A stretch of 41,621 bases of DNA. Origin: Anaerolineae bacterium. Lineage in GTDB: Bacteria > Chloroflexota > Anaerolineae > Aggregatilineales > UBA2796. The DNA is taken from assembly GCA_019637555.1 (NCBI GenBank), contig JAHBVK010000052.1, positions 1 to 41,621 on the forward strand, in the 5' to 3' direction. The notes beneath the pieces were generated by a model that saw nothing but the letters and a program-made list of their open reading frames with translations, had not been told where the DNA came from and did no database searches. The position numbers and the translations under genes are program-made. Shown here piece by piece: positions 1-7,636 of this stretch (position 1 is the stretch's first letter; the number at the start of each line of letters is the position of its first letter).

Positions 1-214
1 CTTACTCGCCACAGACGCTCGAAGCCGAAGTAATAAAGCCTACACGGACTCTATCCCCTAACCTTATCCACACCGCAACTATTAGCGCACAAACTATGAA
101 GGCGTTCAATGCAACAAACTATGCAAAGATAACAATGACGGCGCAAGTTAAGCAGTAAAGATCAGGAGTTAAGAACGGTTGTTATCTCGATAGCCAGAAT
201 CCAGTTGTCGGCAA

Positions 215-244
215 CAAAAAAGCCGGAGCGTTGTCACTCCGGCT
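215..244 (-). terminator. Intrinsic terminator of trxA
   Basis: An 8-bp stem (AGCCGGAG 221-228 pairing with CTCCGGCT 237-244) closes an 8-nt loop. Read on the minus strand it is followed by six T residues (A-run 215-220). It lies 28 bases past the trxA stop codon, as expected for rho-independent termination. Nothing else is recognisable in bases 1-214. Confidence 0.85.
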
Positions 245-271
245 TCGTCATCTCACGATCAATCGTGCGTC

Positions 272-613
272 TTACGACTTCACCGCGTCAATGTGCGGCA
301 CAATCGCATCCTTCAGCTTATCCTTCGGACGGAAGCCGACGATACGAGATACGGGCTTACCATCCTTGAACAGGATCAGCGTGGGGATTCCCTGAACGTC
401 GTACATACCCGGAATGGTCGGGTTCTCGTCCACGTCCATCTTAGCAACACGAAGCTGACCGTCCAGTTCCTTGGCGATTTCATCTACATACGGCGCGATC
501 ATCTTACAAGGACCGCACCACTCCGCCCAAAAATCAACCAAGACTGGCGTGCTGGACTTGAGCACGTCATCCTGAAACGAATCATCGTTGACGACAAACG
601 TATGCTGACCCAT
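272..613 (-). CDS. trxA: Thioredoxin
   Basis: This 113-residue protein is a classical cytosolic thioredoxin, a dithiol-disulfide reductase normally recharged by thioredoxin reductase. The redox motif WCGPCK carries Cys33 and Cys36. The cis-proline loop is GIPT (Pro77), and the FWAEWCGPC context is typical of TrxA rather than of exported homologues. No signal peptide is present. An AGGA ribosome binding site lies just before the ATG. The gene is monocistronic: its own terminator follows, and it diverges from hrcA across about 160 bases. No thioredoxin reductase is present in the window. Family identity is certain; which reductase partners with it cannot be told here. Confidence 0.96.
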   Translation of the reverse strand: MGQHTFVVNDDSFQDDVLKSSTPVLVDFWAEWCGPCKMIAPYVDEIAKELDGQLRVAKMDVDENPTIPGMYDVQGIPTLILFKDGKPVSRIVGFRPKDKLKDAIVPHIDAVKS

Positions 614-693
614 TATCCTGACTCCTGCGCTGTTTCGCGCTCCGTTGATGTTACTAGCTTTCTTCAGCCCTAGACCGCCTCACCTGCTCTCAC

Positions 694-723
694 TTGACAA
701 CCACATCGCGCTGATGTAACAAT
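694..723 (+). promoter_or_regulatory. Probable hrcA promoter
   Basis: A perfect -35 box TTGACA (694-699), an 18-base spacer and AACAAT (718-723) preceded by TG give a sigma-70-like promoter. The predicted transcript starts near 730, about 43 bases before the hrcA ATG. No CIRCE repeat (TTAGCACTC-N9-GAGTGCTAA) is visible around it, so autoregulation by HrcA is not supported by sequence. Confidence 0.5.
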
Positions 724-772
724 GCAACCAATGATGGCTAAGGCTTGAGCAATCGAGCAACGGTTTCGCTCT

Positions 773-1867
773 ATGAGTAGAGACGCGGCAAATTTGCCAG
801 AACTTACCGAGCGACAGGAAAAGATTCTGGCGCTCATTGTCCAAAAGTATATCAACAAACCTGAGCCAGTGGGTAGCAAACTGCTGGCAGATGAGTATCC
901 TCAGAACGTTAGCAGCGCCACGATCAGAAATGAGATGTCGGCGCTGGAAGAACTCGGCTTAGTGGTTGCGCCACATACCTCGGCGGGACGTATTCCGACA
1001 GAAGCCGGCTACCGCTACTTCGTCAAGCGCTTGCTAGATCGTGGTGCGCTTAACGCTGACTCCCTGACACCCGAAGAAAGCAAAAATATCGTAGCGGACT
1101 TCAGCGGTGCCCCCGGCGAATTGGACTCGTGGATGCGGCTGGCAGTCAGCACGCTGGCGCGCACCTCGCGCGGGGCAGCCATTGTCACCGCACCGCGCGG
1201 CGCGAACAGCAAATTCAAGCATCTAGCGCTGCTTTCCGTGCAGGGTCATATGGTCATGCTGGTGCTGGTCTTGCACGGCGGATACGTCCGTCAGCAGATG
1301 CTAACCCTCTCCGAAGTATTGACGCAGGATACCCTGACCGAAGCGGCGAACCGGCTGAACGCGATCTGTGACTCGCGCGATGCCGACGAGATTCGTGCGC
1401 TTGGTGTAGATAATGAACTGGATCGAGAGCTGCTAGAATTAGTGGCGCGCATCCTTGATGAGCGCGACAACGACTCGACGGTGTTGTATCGCGATGGCTT
1501 GACCGAATTGCTGCCCGAATTCCACGTCAATGAGGCGGCGCAGCAAGCGTTGCGGATCATGGAAGAAACGGCGCTGCTGACCACCATCATGTCGGAGTTC
1601 GGCACACAAGGGATCGGTGATGTGCAGGTAGTGATCGCGGGCGATGGACGCCGTGATGATGTTCGCCATCTCAGCATGGTACTCAGCCGTTACGGTGTGG
1701 CAGGCGGCACGATGGGCGCGTTGGCAGTACTCGGACCAACGCGAATGCGCTACGCCCGCGCGATCTCAGCAGTGAGAGTAGTCGCTGAGGTGATGAGTAA
1801 CCTGCTTGTAGCAGGTTATGGCTACGGATTAGAGGCTTCGGATAAAACATCAATCAGTAGTGAGTAA
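773..1867 (+). CDS. hrcA: Heat-inducible transcription repressor HrcA
   Basis: The 364-residue product is the HrcA repressor, which binds CIRCE operators upstream of chaperone operons and is kept active by GroEL. Residues about 8-80 form the winged helix with the family hallmarks ERQEKIL, YINKPEPVGSK, SSATIRNEMSALEELG and PHTSAGRIPTEAGYRYFV. The rest is the GAF-like and inserted dimerisation region, ending with the typical GPTRMRYARAISAV block. Length matches the family (about 340-370). The ATG has no strong ribosome binding site. The gene is not followed by grpE, dnaK or dnaJ, its usual partners. Instead two exported unknown proteins follow, the first beginning within a few bases of the hrcA stop. 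Confidence 0.96.
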   Translation: MSRDAANLPELTERQEKILALIVQKYINKPEPVGSKLLADEYPQNVSSATIRNEMSALEELGLVVAPHTSAGRIPTEAGYRYFVKRLLDRGALNADSLTPEESKNIVADFSGAPGELDSWMRLAVSTLARTSRGAAIVTAPRGANSKFKHLALLSVQGHMVMLVLVLHGGYVRQQMLTLSEVLTQDTLTEAANRLNAICDSRDADEIRALGVDNELDRELLELVARILDERDNDSTVLYRDGLTELLPEFHVNEAAQQALRIMEETALLTTIMSEFGTQGIGDVQVVIAGDGRRDDVRHLSMVLSRYGVAGGTMGALAVLGPTRMRYARAISAVRVVAEVMSNLLVAGYGYGLEASDKTSISSE

Positions 1868-1871
1868 AACC

Positions 1872-2633
1872 ATGAAACGGATGCGCCATCTCTACGCCTC
1901 AATGATCGCCGCAGTCTTTTTGTTCTCCTCAGTGATCGCCCCTGTGCGAATGGCAGGGACGCAAGGGACAGCGCGGCTTGACTATCTCTTTACCACACCG
2001 GACGGTGAACAGTGTCAGAAGCCTTGCTTATTCGGCATCCGTCCCGGCTCAATGACCTTCCGCCAAGCTGCACAGCTCCTACGTCAGCACCCCTTGATCT
2101 TTGATATGAACGAATCGGTCTGCTCGCGGACTTCTGGTGTCTGCACCTTTCGCGTGCGCTTATATGGCGCGTCCGGCACCGTGATTGCGATGGAGCAGAG
2201 CGTTGAACGGCAGGATTTTCTTGTTGACGATATTTATCTGGCTTTCGACCATACCGCTGATGCCCCGATCCTCGGTGATGTAATCGCAGCGCTTGGCGAC
2301 TCGATGACGGTCATGCCGCATTACGACTGCTGCTCAAGCGCTGATCTTGCGACTGCCAAAGATAAGATTCTGCGTTTCGGTCCGACTTATAGTGCCATCT
2401 TATATTTCCGCCAACTGGGCATCGAGATAACTGATTATGCGCAGACGAAGAACAATACCTTTTTCTTTGAGCCAGAGACGCGGATCAGTGGTATGCGTGT
2501 GTTCAAACCGTACCCTGTCTGCTCTCGTACAGGCAAATACTGGGATCGCTGGTACGGCTTCACTTCTCTGGATTACTACTACTCTAAACCCATCACCGAA
2601 TGCCAGACCGCCAGCGCCAATGCTGGAGGCTGA
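1872..2633 (+). CDS. Exported protein of unknown function (CxxPC/GIxPG family)
   Basis: Function not recognised. The ATG at 1872 (GAG 7 bases upstream) gives 253 residues beginning with a positively charged segment and a hydrophobic stretch that look like a signal peptide. A GTG at 1860, overlapping the hrcA stop, is the alternative start. The mature part carries the motif EQCQKPCLFGIRPG, then a helical segment (TFRQAAQLLRQHP), and has paired cysteines throughout, which suits an oxidising extracytoplasmic setting. The next gene is a paralog with an aligned motif. The two are separated by three bases and are probably cotranscribed with hrcA. Folding as a small extracytoplasmic domain is inference. 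Confidence 0.75.
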   Translation: MKRMRHLYASMIAAVFLFSSVIAPVRMAGTQGTARLDYLFTTPDGEQCQKPCLFGIRPGSMTFRQAAQLLRQHPLIFDMNESVCSRTSGVCTFRVRLYGASGTVIAMEQSVERQDFLVDDIYLAFDHTADAPILGDVIAALGDSMTVMPHYDCCSSADLATAKDKILRFGPTYSAILYFRQLGIEITDYAQTKNNTFFFEPETRISGMRVFKPYPVCSRTGKYWDRWYGFTSLDYYYSKPITECQTASANAGG

Positions 2634-2636
2634 TCA

Positions 2637-3257
2637 GTGCGCGGCATCGCCATTATCTCTGCTCTGATCCTCGCGCTGACCTTTGCGATGTTGACGGTAG
2701 CACGCGGGATCGGAGCAGCGTATCCGCAGCTCACGCCCTTCCTTTCCCAATTTGAGCAAGACAGCCATCTCGATAAGCCGAATGAGCAGTGGTGTTGGCG
2801 TGGCTTATGCCCCGGTCAGCAAGCGCCGCGTAAGGCTGAGAACATTCTGGCGGATTACGGTGCCGGTGCGGTCTATCGTCAATTCGCTACCGTTTACTGG
2901 CATTCAGGCACAGCACGCCCAACCGGCATCAGTGATATTTTAGTGAATTTCGCTGACGACACAGTGCTTTACGTTCAGATCAAGCCATCGCCACGTCAAT
3001 TTACGCTCGGTGATGCACTCATGCAATTTGGTTCACCGCGTGCCATCACTCTCGAACGCGATCTCAAGAACTGGGTGATTTTCTACTGCTTCGATGAAGG
3101 TATCTGCACAGGCATGATCAGCAATACCTTGCGCCCCAATCCTTACCTACCGCTGACTGTGATCAGCTTCCAGAAAAACAGCACCGCCCGCGATCTGGCT
3201 CGGCGTGTGCCCAATCGCTACCGTTGGCATGGATTTAGTAGATTGTGGATTAGGTGA
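2637..3257 (+). CDS. Exported or membrane-anchored paralog of the preceding protein
   Basis: Function not recognised. This 206-residue protein starts with GTG, chosen because a GGAGG ribosome binding site (2625-2629) sits 7 bases before it. The N-terminus is a hydrophobic helix (about residues 3-22), either signal peptide or anchor. It is followed by EQWCWRGLCPGQQAP, which aligns with the EQCQKPCLFGIRPG motif of the upstream gene. Both proteins then share a spacing of cysteine pairs (for example FYCFDEGICTG), so a tandem duplication is likely. Translation is probably coupled to the upstream gene, whose stop lies three bases before this start. Confidence 0.72.
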   Translation: MRGIAIISALILALTFAMLTVARGIGAAYPQLTPFLSQFEQDSHLDKPNEQWCWRGLCPGQQAPRKAENILADYGAGAVYRQFATVYWHSGTARPTGISDILVNFADDTVLYVQIKPSPRQFTLGDALMQFGSPRAITLERDLKNWVIFYCFDEGICTGMISNTLRPNPYLPLTVISFQKNSTARDLARRVPNRYRWHGFSRLWIR

Positions 3258-3263
3258 AAGCGG

Positions 3264-3269
3264 TATAAT
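3264..3269 (+). promoter_or_regulatory. Candidate -10 element for the 87-residue protein
   Basis: A perfect TATAAT hexamer sits 46 bases before the chosen ATG at 3316. The -35 position is poor (GATTGT at 17-base spacing). It would place the transcript start near 3276, which argues against an upstream GTG start at 3277. Confidence 0.4.
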
Positions 3270-3315
3270 ACTATGAGTGGAACTTCCGTTCGGCTGGGTT
3301 GATCGAGGTGCAAGG

Positions 3316-3579
3316 ATGAGCGACGCTTACAGTAAATTGGTGTTCATGGTCGGTGGTCTTTATTCCCGTGTGCGCGAGATTAATGCTTTGCTGGCGGAAC
3401 TGGCGGAACAGGGCGAATATCAAGGTGAGTTGCAGCTTACGCATCACACCCCTGACGGCGGCACGACTATTCTCGCCATCCACATCGACGGCACCGAACT
3501 GACCTTGATGCCTAAGGATGATGATAAAGATTCTGGTTTTAGACTGGATATTTCAGGGCTAAATGCGAGTATTGAATAG
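3316..3579 (+). CDS. Small protein of unknown function, 87 residues
   Basis: Not recognised. The ATG at 3316 is preferred over a GTG at 3277 because GAGGTG lies at 3305-3310 and a TATAAT box lies upstream. The N-terminal half (about residues 5-35) is predicted helical with heptad-like hydrophobic spacing (VREINALLAELAEQ). The second half alternates as beta strands (ELQLTHHTPDGGTTILAIHIDGTELTL). No signal peptide or membrane segment is present, so it is probably a small cytosolic alpha/beta protein. It is transcribed toward a convergent gene, with a shared strong hairpin between them. Confidence 0.6.
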   Translation: MSDAYSKLVFMVGGLYSRVREINALLAELAEQGEYQGELQLTHHTPDGGTTILAIHIDGTELTLMPKDDDKDSGFRLDISGLNASIE

Positions 3580-3609
3580 TTAAGTTTGCTGCGCTCAATG
3601 AACTAAACT

Positions 3610-3643
3610 AAAAACGGCGGGGGAGTGCTTGACACTCCCCCGC
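3610..3643 (-). terminator. Strong hairpin terminator, probably bidirectional
   Basis: An 11-bp stem (GCGGGGGAGTG 3617-3627 with CACTCCCCCGC 3633-3643) has a 5-base loop. On the minus strand it is followed by five T residues (A-run 3610-3614), serving the gene that ends at 3667. On the plus strand the T-tail is weak, but the position between convergent genes suggests it serves both. Confidence 0.8.
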
Positions 3644-3666
3644 ATCGTTTGGCTATTCTATTGTTG

Positions 3667-4125
3667 TTAGGCAGGCTGGAAGATGTAGACCAAGCCGCAG
3701 TCGAGGAATCCGGCGATTGGCGTCGGATTGCCCAGCGCATTATCGAACAGATGCAGCACCACAATCACGCGGTAAACACCTTCACTGACGGCGCCCGCAG
3801 CGATATTGATGTCTTGACTGTACTTGCGGTGCGGGCTGGCAGGGAAGCCCAGCAGTGGCGTTGACAGCGTGTTCACCATCACGGATGGCAGCGCGATGTC
3901 TGCACCCGGACCCATGCGCTCTAGGAAGACACGGATCTGGAAGTTCGCGTTCAACCATGCGGTCAGAGGTCCGTTCATCTCCCACTTTACAGTCACGCCC
4001 CAATTCTGGTCGGTGCGGATCGTGTTGGTGGGCGGGTACTGTGGACCGGGAGTGCTTGCCTCAAACGTGTAAGCATCGAGGCTGCCGCTGTACGAAGTCA
4101 GGTTGGTTTCGATTGGGATAGACAT
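3667..4125 (-). CDS. Protein of unknown function, 152 residues, beta-rich
   Basis: Not recognised. The product lacks a signal peptide and a membrane segment. It has many alternating beta-type stretches (WGVTVKWEMNG, FQIRVFLERMG, GVYRVIVVLHLF, CGLVYIF) separated by Pro/Gly/Asn turns, which suggests a compact beta-sandwich. A GGAG lies 13 bases before the ATG, a long but usable spacing. The gene stands alone on the minus strand, closed by a strong terminator and preceded by a roughly 300-base intergenic region with no clear promoter for it. Confidence 0.65.
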   Translation of the reverse strand: MSIPIETNLTSYSGSLDAYTFEASTPGPQYPPTNTIRTDQNWGVTVKWEMNGPLTAWLNANFQIRVFLERMGPGADIALPSVMVNTLSTPLLGFPASPHRKYSQDINIAAGAVSEGVYRVIVVLHLFDNALGNPTPIAGFLDCGLVYIFQPA

Positions 4126-4330
4126 ACTCTCTTGCTTGCTCCTTCGGTCAGATACACCTTGAGATTTAGCGCCCGTTCGCGCTAGAATTTGCCCCGTCTT
4201 TGCCGATATGGTGTGGCTGAGTAAACTCTGCGAATTGGGCTGTTCGGCGTTGTGGTAGGCTGGCTGTTATTGTGCTGTTCAGTTGCTTCCCTTCGCCGTT
4301 GACAAGCACCATTCAATCATCGCTTTTTAC

Positions 4331-4364
4331 GAAATTCCGTTTTTCCCATTTTTTTGGGAATTTC
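4331..4364. promoter_or_regulatory. Inverted repeat upstream of the HTH gene (candidate operator)
   Basis: GAAATTCC (4331-4338) is mirrored by GGAATTTC (4357-4364). A nested, alternative palindrome TTCCCA (4343-4348) / TGGGAA (4355-4360) surrounds a T-run. A perfect TTGACA lies at 4299-4304, but no good -10 box is seen at 16-18 bases. The palindrome sits about 60 bases before the ATG of an HTH protein, so autoregulation is a reasonable inference. The rest of 4126-4422 shows nothing else. Confidence 0.4.
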
Positions 4365-4422
4365 ACCCTACGGCGCTGCACAGCGCTATACTGCCGAAGA
4401 TTATCAGGAAGAGACGGCACGC

Positions 4423-4746
4423 ATGTCAGGCTCGGATATAGCAGTTGAAGTGCTGGATGATCTATCTGATGAGTGCGGGACGACACTGACGTTTGGTGAA
4501 ACCCTTGATGATCTGATGTCGGATCGTGAACTGACTCAGAACATGCTGATGTTCCGCCTGCGCAGCGTCGGTATCGATTGGTCGGATAACAAGATCAGTC
4601 GTATTGTGAATAACGACCTGCCCAACAATCTCACGGCGGCAGAGGTACGCAAGATCTCTGAAGTGATGAAGTGCAGCCGACAAGACCTCGCCAGACTGAT
4701 TCTGGCGTTCACCTGCCACCGCTTGCGGCAGTGGGGAGTTTTCTAA
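4423..4746 (+). CDS. Helix-turn-helix (XRE-like) regulatory protein
   Basis: The 107-residue protein has a Cro/C1-type HTH layout in its second half: LMSDRELTQNMLMFRLRS, then KISRIVNNDLPNNLTAAEVRKISEVMKCS and a closing helix LARLILAF. The N-terminal 25 residues are acidic. The ATG at 4423 is chosen because AGGAAGAGA lies before it; an upstream TTG at 4354 would run into the inverted repeat. It lies 48 bases before the FGE-domain membrane protein on the same strand and is probably cotranscribed. DNA binding is inferred from the fold; the target is unknown, though the palindrome at 4331-4364 is a candidate. Confidence 0.65.
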   Translation: MSGSDIAVEVLDDLSDECGTTLTFGETLDDLMSDRELTQNMLMFRLRSVGIDWSDNKISRIVNNDLPNNLTAAEVRKISEVMKCSRQDLARLILAFTCHRLRQWGVF

Positions 4747-4794
4747 GTTGAAACTCATGCTGACATGGCAGCAGCAGATAGGCAGGATTCTGCA

Positions 4795-5895
4795 ATGAAT
4801 CCCAGAAATCGCCCTGTCGAAGAAACCAGAGCGCTGCTACGCGCCAGCAGTCGTTACCTGAAGGAGCCGACGCCGGAAAACGAGCGTGTCTTCCTCAGAG
4901 CGCTGCGAGACTTGGAAGCCGCCGAGCGTGCGACAGGCTTGACTCCGGTGTCTGTTTCTGGCTCAACATTCCGGCGCAATCCACTGTCTGCCATCGCCGC
5001 CCTGATCGTCTTTGTACTTGTCAGCATCGGTGCATTGGTCGGCATACCTACCTATCTGAATCAACAATCCGCCAGCGCGACGGCTGCCGCACTAGCGACG
5101 ATAAATACGACGGCGCCTCCTAGCATTACTTCGACCATCGAACCCAGTCCCACCGCCACCCCGCAGCTTTGTCCGGTAGGCATGATCTACATTGAAGCAG
5201 GTGAGTTCCGCATGGGCGCAACGCTGGAAGATGTTAATGCACAGCCCAACGAAAAAGCCAGCGGTGACGTACCGCAGCGTCTGATCACGCTCGGTGCCTA
5301 CTGCATTGATCGTACTGAAGTTAGCTACGGGCAGTTCACCGATTATTCCCGTGCGCTAAATCGTGCCCGCCCTACTGCTCCGACCCCAAGCTACGATTCA
5401 CAACTATCGGTCAACGATCTACCGGTGGTCAACGTTACGTGGGAAGATGCTCAGGCATATTGTGAGTATCAAGGCAAATCGCTGCCCACCGAAGCGCAGT
5501 GGGAAAAAGCCGCGCGTGGTACGAATGGAAGAATCTATCCTTGGGGCAACGAATGGGATGCTGATAGAGCAAGTTCCGCCCGTAGCTTACCAGTGGGATT
5601 CCGTCCAGTAGATTCATATCCCGACGGCGCGAGTCCTTACGGTGTGTTGAACATGGCGGGCAATGCTTCCGAATGGGTGCGTGATTGGTATTTGCCTAAC
5701 TACTACGAACCAACCTCAATGCCCACCGCCGATCCGCAAGGACCTGCTGGTAGCCCATCATCGCAGCGCGTGGTGCGTGGCGGCAGCATCGTGGACTCGC
5801 CGGAACTTCTGCGTACATCGGCACGACGCGGCGCTTCGCCAGCAGCACAATCACCCCGCGGTTCTCCTAATGTCGGCTTCCGCTGCGCTCAATAA
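4795..5895 (+). CDS. Membrane-anchored protein with C-terminal FGE/sulfatase-modifying-type domain
   Basis: This 366-residue protein has a cytoplasmic helical N-terminus (about 1-55), one membrane helix (about 63-87), a Thr/Ser/Pro linker (about 88-125) and an extracytoplasmic formylglycine-generating-enzyme-like domain (about 126-366). Domain hallmarks are MIYIEAGEFRMG, PVVNVTWEDAQAYCEYQGK, LPTEAQWEKAARG, YPWGN, NMAGNASEWVRDWY, RVVRGGS and the terminal GFRC. True FGE enzymes need two active-site cysteines near the end. Only the final GFRC cysteine is evident, so a binding or non-catalytic role is likely. The start at 4795 follows a GGCAGGA site; an in-frame ATG at 4765 lacks one. The HTH gene upstream suggests a paired regulatory unit. 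Confidence 0.85.
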   Translation: MNPRNRPVEETRALLRASSRYLKEPTPENERVFLRALRDLEAAERATGLTPVSVSGSTFRRNPLSAIAALIVFVLVSIGALVGIPTYLNQQSASATAAALATINTTAPPSITSTIEPSPTATPQLCPVGMIYIEAGEFRMGATLEDVNAQPNEKASGDVPQRLITLGAYCIDRTEVSYGQFTDYSRALNRARPTAPTPSYDSQLSVNDLPVVNVTWEDAQAYCEYQGKSLPTEAQWEKAARGTNGRIYPWGNEWDADRASSARSLPVGFRPVDSYPDGASPYGVLNMAGNASEWVRDWYLPNYYEPTSMPTADPQGPAGSPSSQRVVRGGSIVDSPELLRTSARRGASPAAQSPRGSPNVGFRCAQ

Positions 5896-6012
5896 TGGGC
5901 TTGCACGGCGGAAATCTTGTTTACTTTTTTCATATCGTGAACAGCATTTTTGCAATATGTTGTTCTACAATGCTAGTAAATCACACGAATGAACTTTGAG
6001 AGGGATTAAGCA

Positions 6013-6255
6013 ATGGCAGCGCGAATTTTGCTCCGTTATCAAGGCATCCCGGCAGGTTTTGAAGTGACTCAGTGGGTTTCCGAAGTCTCAGCAACCGCCC
6101 CCACCTTGTATCAGGCGATCAATCGCATCAGTTCGCGAGCGTCGCAGATTGGCGCGACATGGGTCATCTTCGTGGATTATCAGCCCGTTGGCGACGGCAG
6201 CTTCGAGTGGAGAGCGCGTGGCAACGCGGTAGTGCTGCGGCAGAACGCCATGTAA
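6013..6255 (+). CDS. Small protein of unknown function, 80 residues
   Basis: Not recognised. It has an excellent ribosome binding site (GAGAGGGA 5998-6005) and a TACAAT -10-like box at 5966-5971, without a clear -35. The protein has no signal or membrane segment. It alternates strand and helix (ARILLRYQGIPAGFEVTQWV, TLYQAINRISSRA, TWVIFVDYQ, WRARGNAVVLRQ), consistent with a small alpha/beta domain. It ends at its own terminator and is monocistronic. Confidence 0.65.
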   Translation: MAARILLRYQGIPAGFEVTQWVSEVSATAPTLYQAINRISSRASQIGATWVIFVDYQPVGDGSFEWRARGNAVVLRQNAM

Positions 6256-6278
6256 AACCAATATCAGATAACTACACT

Positions 6279-6316
6279 AATAAGCCTGCTGTTTCTACGA
6301 CATCGGGCTTATTTTA
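6279..6316 (+). terminator. Intrinsic terminator of the 80-residue gene
   Basis: AATAAGCC (6279-6286) pairs with GGCTTATT (6306-6313), with an added T-G pair, enclosing a loop of about 17 bases. A T-rich tail (TTTTA) follows on the plus strand. It lies 24 bases after the stop codon and immediately beyond the end of the convergent toxin gene. Confidence 0.7.
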
Positions 6317-6320
6317 TGCT

Positions 6321-6707
6321 TCACCACATTGTCTGAACTTCATAGCTGGCAAACATCGGATCGTGCGTGATAATGGGCAGATCGAGGCTCATTGCTTGCG
6401 CGATGATCAGCCGATCAAATGGATCGCCGTGATGGTGCGGCAAATCAGCCAGTCGAAGAATATGAGTTAATTCAATGGGCAACAACAGAATTCGGTTGAC
6501 TATCTGCTGTTCTCTCACTAACTCCCCTAACGGTTTGCGCAATTCCAATCGTCCAAGTTGATGTTTGATCTGAATCTCCCACACGCTTGCCAAGCTGACG
6601 GACAAAATGTTGTCCGGGTCGTCGATCAGTTTATACACTGTCGATGATAGTTTCGCAGAGTTGTTGTCAAGCCATAGAAAGACATGAGTATCGAGCACAT
6701 ACCTCAT
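6321..6707 (-). CDS. PIN-domain toxin (VapC family)
   Basis: The 128-residue protein is a PIN-domain ribonuclease of the VapC type. The four acidic positions are present: Asp6 (YVLDTHVFLW), Glu44 (SVWEIQIK), Asp95/Asp98 (GDPFDRLIIAQA) and Asp116 (IITHDPMF). They coordinate Mg2+ in the family to cleave RNA. Its ATG overlaps the antitoxin stop by four bases (ATGA), so translation is coupled. In the known family the antitoxin neutralises the toxin and represses the operon with it. The RNA target cannot be predicted from sequence. Confidence 0.9.
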   Translation of the reverse strand: MRYVLDTHVFLWLDNNSAKLSSTVYKLIDDPDNILSVSLASVWEIQIKHQLGRLELRKPLGELVREQQIVNRILLLPIELTHILRLADLPHHHGDPFDRLIIAQAMSLDLPIITHDPMFASYEVQTMW

Positions 6708-6940
6708 TGATTGTCACCGCCAAGCCAGAATTCATCTGGGATAGGATCGTCAAAATTGTCATGGATCACAACTACCCCTGCATGCAGATCAAATGTCCGC
6801 TTGAATGGCTCGTTACTTTGAAGTTCTTCTACTTTTCCTTCATATAGATATTCTGCCAACTGGTTGCGCTCCTCCGGCGAAAGCTGATCGATCAGTTTGA
6901 ACAATTGCACCATGTCTGTCATAAATGCCTCTGCTTCCAT
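6704..6940 (-). CDS. Antitoxin of the PIN-domain pair (DUF2281/VapB-like)
   Basis: The 78-residue product has an N-terminal helical stretch (LFKLIDQLSPEERNQLAEYL) and a C-terminal acidic tail, IHDNFDDPIPDEFWLG. That tail matches the DFD-PLPDEFW-type ending of DUF2281-like antitoxins, which wraps the PIN toxin. The ATG at 6940 has GGAG 7 bases upstream; an equally possible ATG at 6922 has AGAGG. A longer start at 6982 is unlikely because a TACAAT box (6958-6963) lies between. It overlaps the toxin gene by four bases. Confidence 0.75.
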   Translation of the reverse strand: MEAEAFMTDMVQLFKLIDQLSPEERNQLAEYLYEGKVEELQSNEPFKRTFDLHAGVVVIHDNFDDPIPDEFWLGGDNQ

Positions 6941-6957
6941 TACACTACTCCGGCATG

Positions 6958-6963
6958 ATTGTA
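6958..6963 (-). promoter_or_regulatory. Candidate -10 element of the toxin-antitoxin operon
   Basis: TACAAT on the minus strand (ATTGTA on plus) sits 17 bases upstream of the chosen antitoxin ATG. No convincing -35 box is seen. It mainly helps decide that the antitoxin starts at 6940 or 6922 rather than further upstream. Confidence 0.35.
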
Positions 6964-7092
6964 GCACAGGCGTGCTGACCATTTCCCGCTTAATTTTTCA
7001 GTAAGAATCTTGGTTAAAATGTATTCTACATAGTGCAATTTGAGGTAATGTAACTACATACACTACATACCCACACAGTACAGGAAATTCAT

Positions 7093-7629
7093 ATGACCAC
7101 AGAAGTAGCAACACTAGCGGGCGGATGTTTCTGGTGTTTGGAAGCAGTCTACGATGAACTGAAAGGGGTTAAGTCGGTGGAATCTGGTTACGCGGGCGGG
7201 CATGTCCTGAATCCGACGTATCGGCAGGTTTGCGACGGCACAACGGGTCACGCCGAGGTGGTACAGATTACCTACGATCCAGAGGAAGTTTCCTTCCGCG
7301 ATTTGTTGGGTGTATTCTTCACCATTCACGATCCCACCACGCTGAACCGTCAGGGCAATGATGTCGGCACGCAGTACCGTTCCGCCATCTACTATCACAC
7401 GCCAGAGCAGAAGCAAATCGCTGAGGAAGTGATCGCGGATCTCACGGCGCAGAAACTGTGGAACAATCCCATCGTCACCGAAGTCACACCGATTGATAAG
7501 TTCTACATGGCGGAGGACTATCATCAGGAGTACTTCAAGCACAATCCGAATCAGGGCTACTGCCAGTTCGTGGTTGCGCCAAAGGTAGCCAAGTTCCGTA
7601 AGCACTACTTCACACAATTGAAGAAGTAA
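7093..7629 (+). CDS. msrA: Peptide-methionine (S)-S-oxide reductase
   Basis: The 178-residue enzyme reduces the S-epimer of methionine sulfoxide, free or in proteins, using thioredoxin-supplied electrons. The active-site motif GGCFWC places catalytic Cys12, followed by SGYAGG. The conserved GHAEVVQITYDP, FFTIHDPTTLNRQGNDVGTQY and YHQEYFKHNPNQGYC blocks are all present. A resolving cysteine is plausible at Cys157. No MsrB domain is fused and no msrB is in the window. AGGAAATTC precedes the ATG. The thioredoxin at the window start is a likely type of reductant, though it is not linked to this gene. Confidence 0.97.
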   Translation: MTTEVATLAGGCFWCLEAVYDELKGVKSVESGYAGGHVLNPTYRQVCDGTTGHAEVVQITYDPEEVSFRDLLGVFFTIHDPTTLNRQGNDVGTQYRSAIYYHTPEQKQIAEEVIADLTAQKLWNNPIVTEVTPIDKFYMAEDYHQEYFKHNPNQGYCQFVVAPKVAKFRKHYFTQLKK

Positions 7630-7636
7630 CATCATG

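Noticed and set aside
1..33. Possible C-terminal end of a plus-strand gene (ten codons ending in TAA)
   Set aside because: Too short to judge; no family resemblance and no ribosome binding context can be assessed at the window edge.
614..772. CIRCE element between trxA and hrcA
   Set aside because: No TTAGCACTC/GAGTGCTAA dyad or close variant is present.
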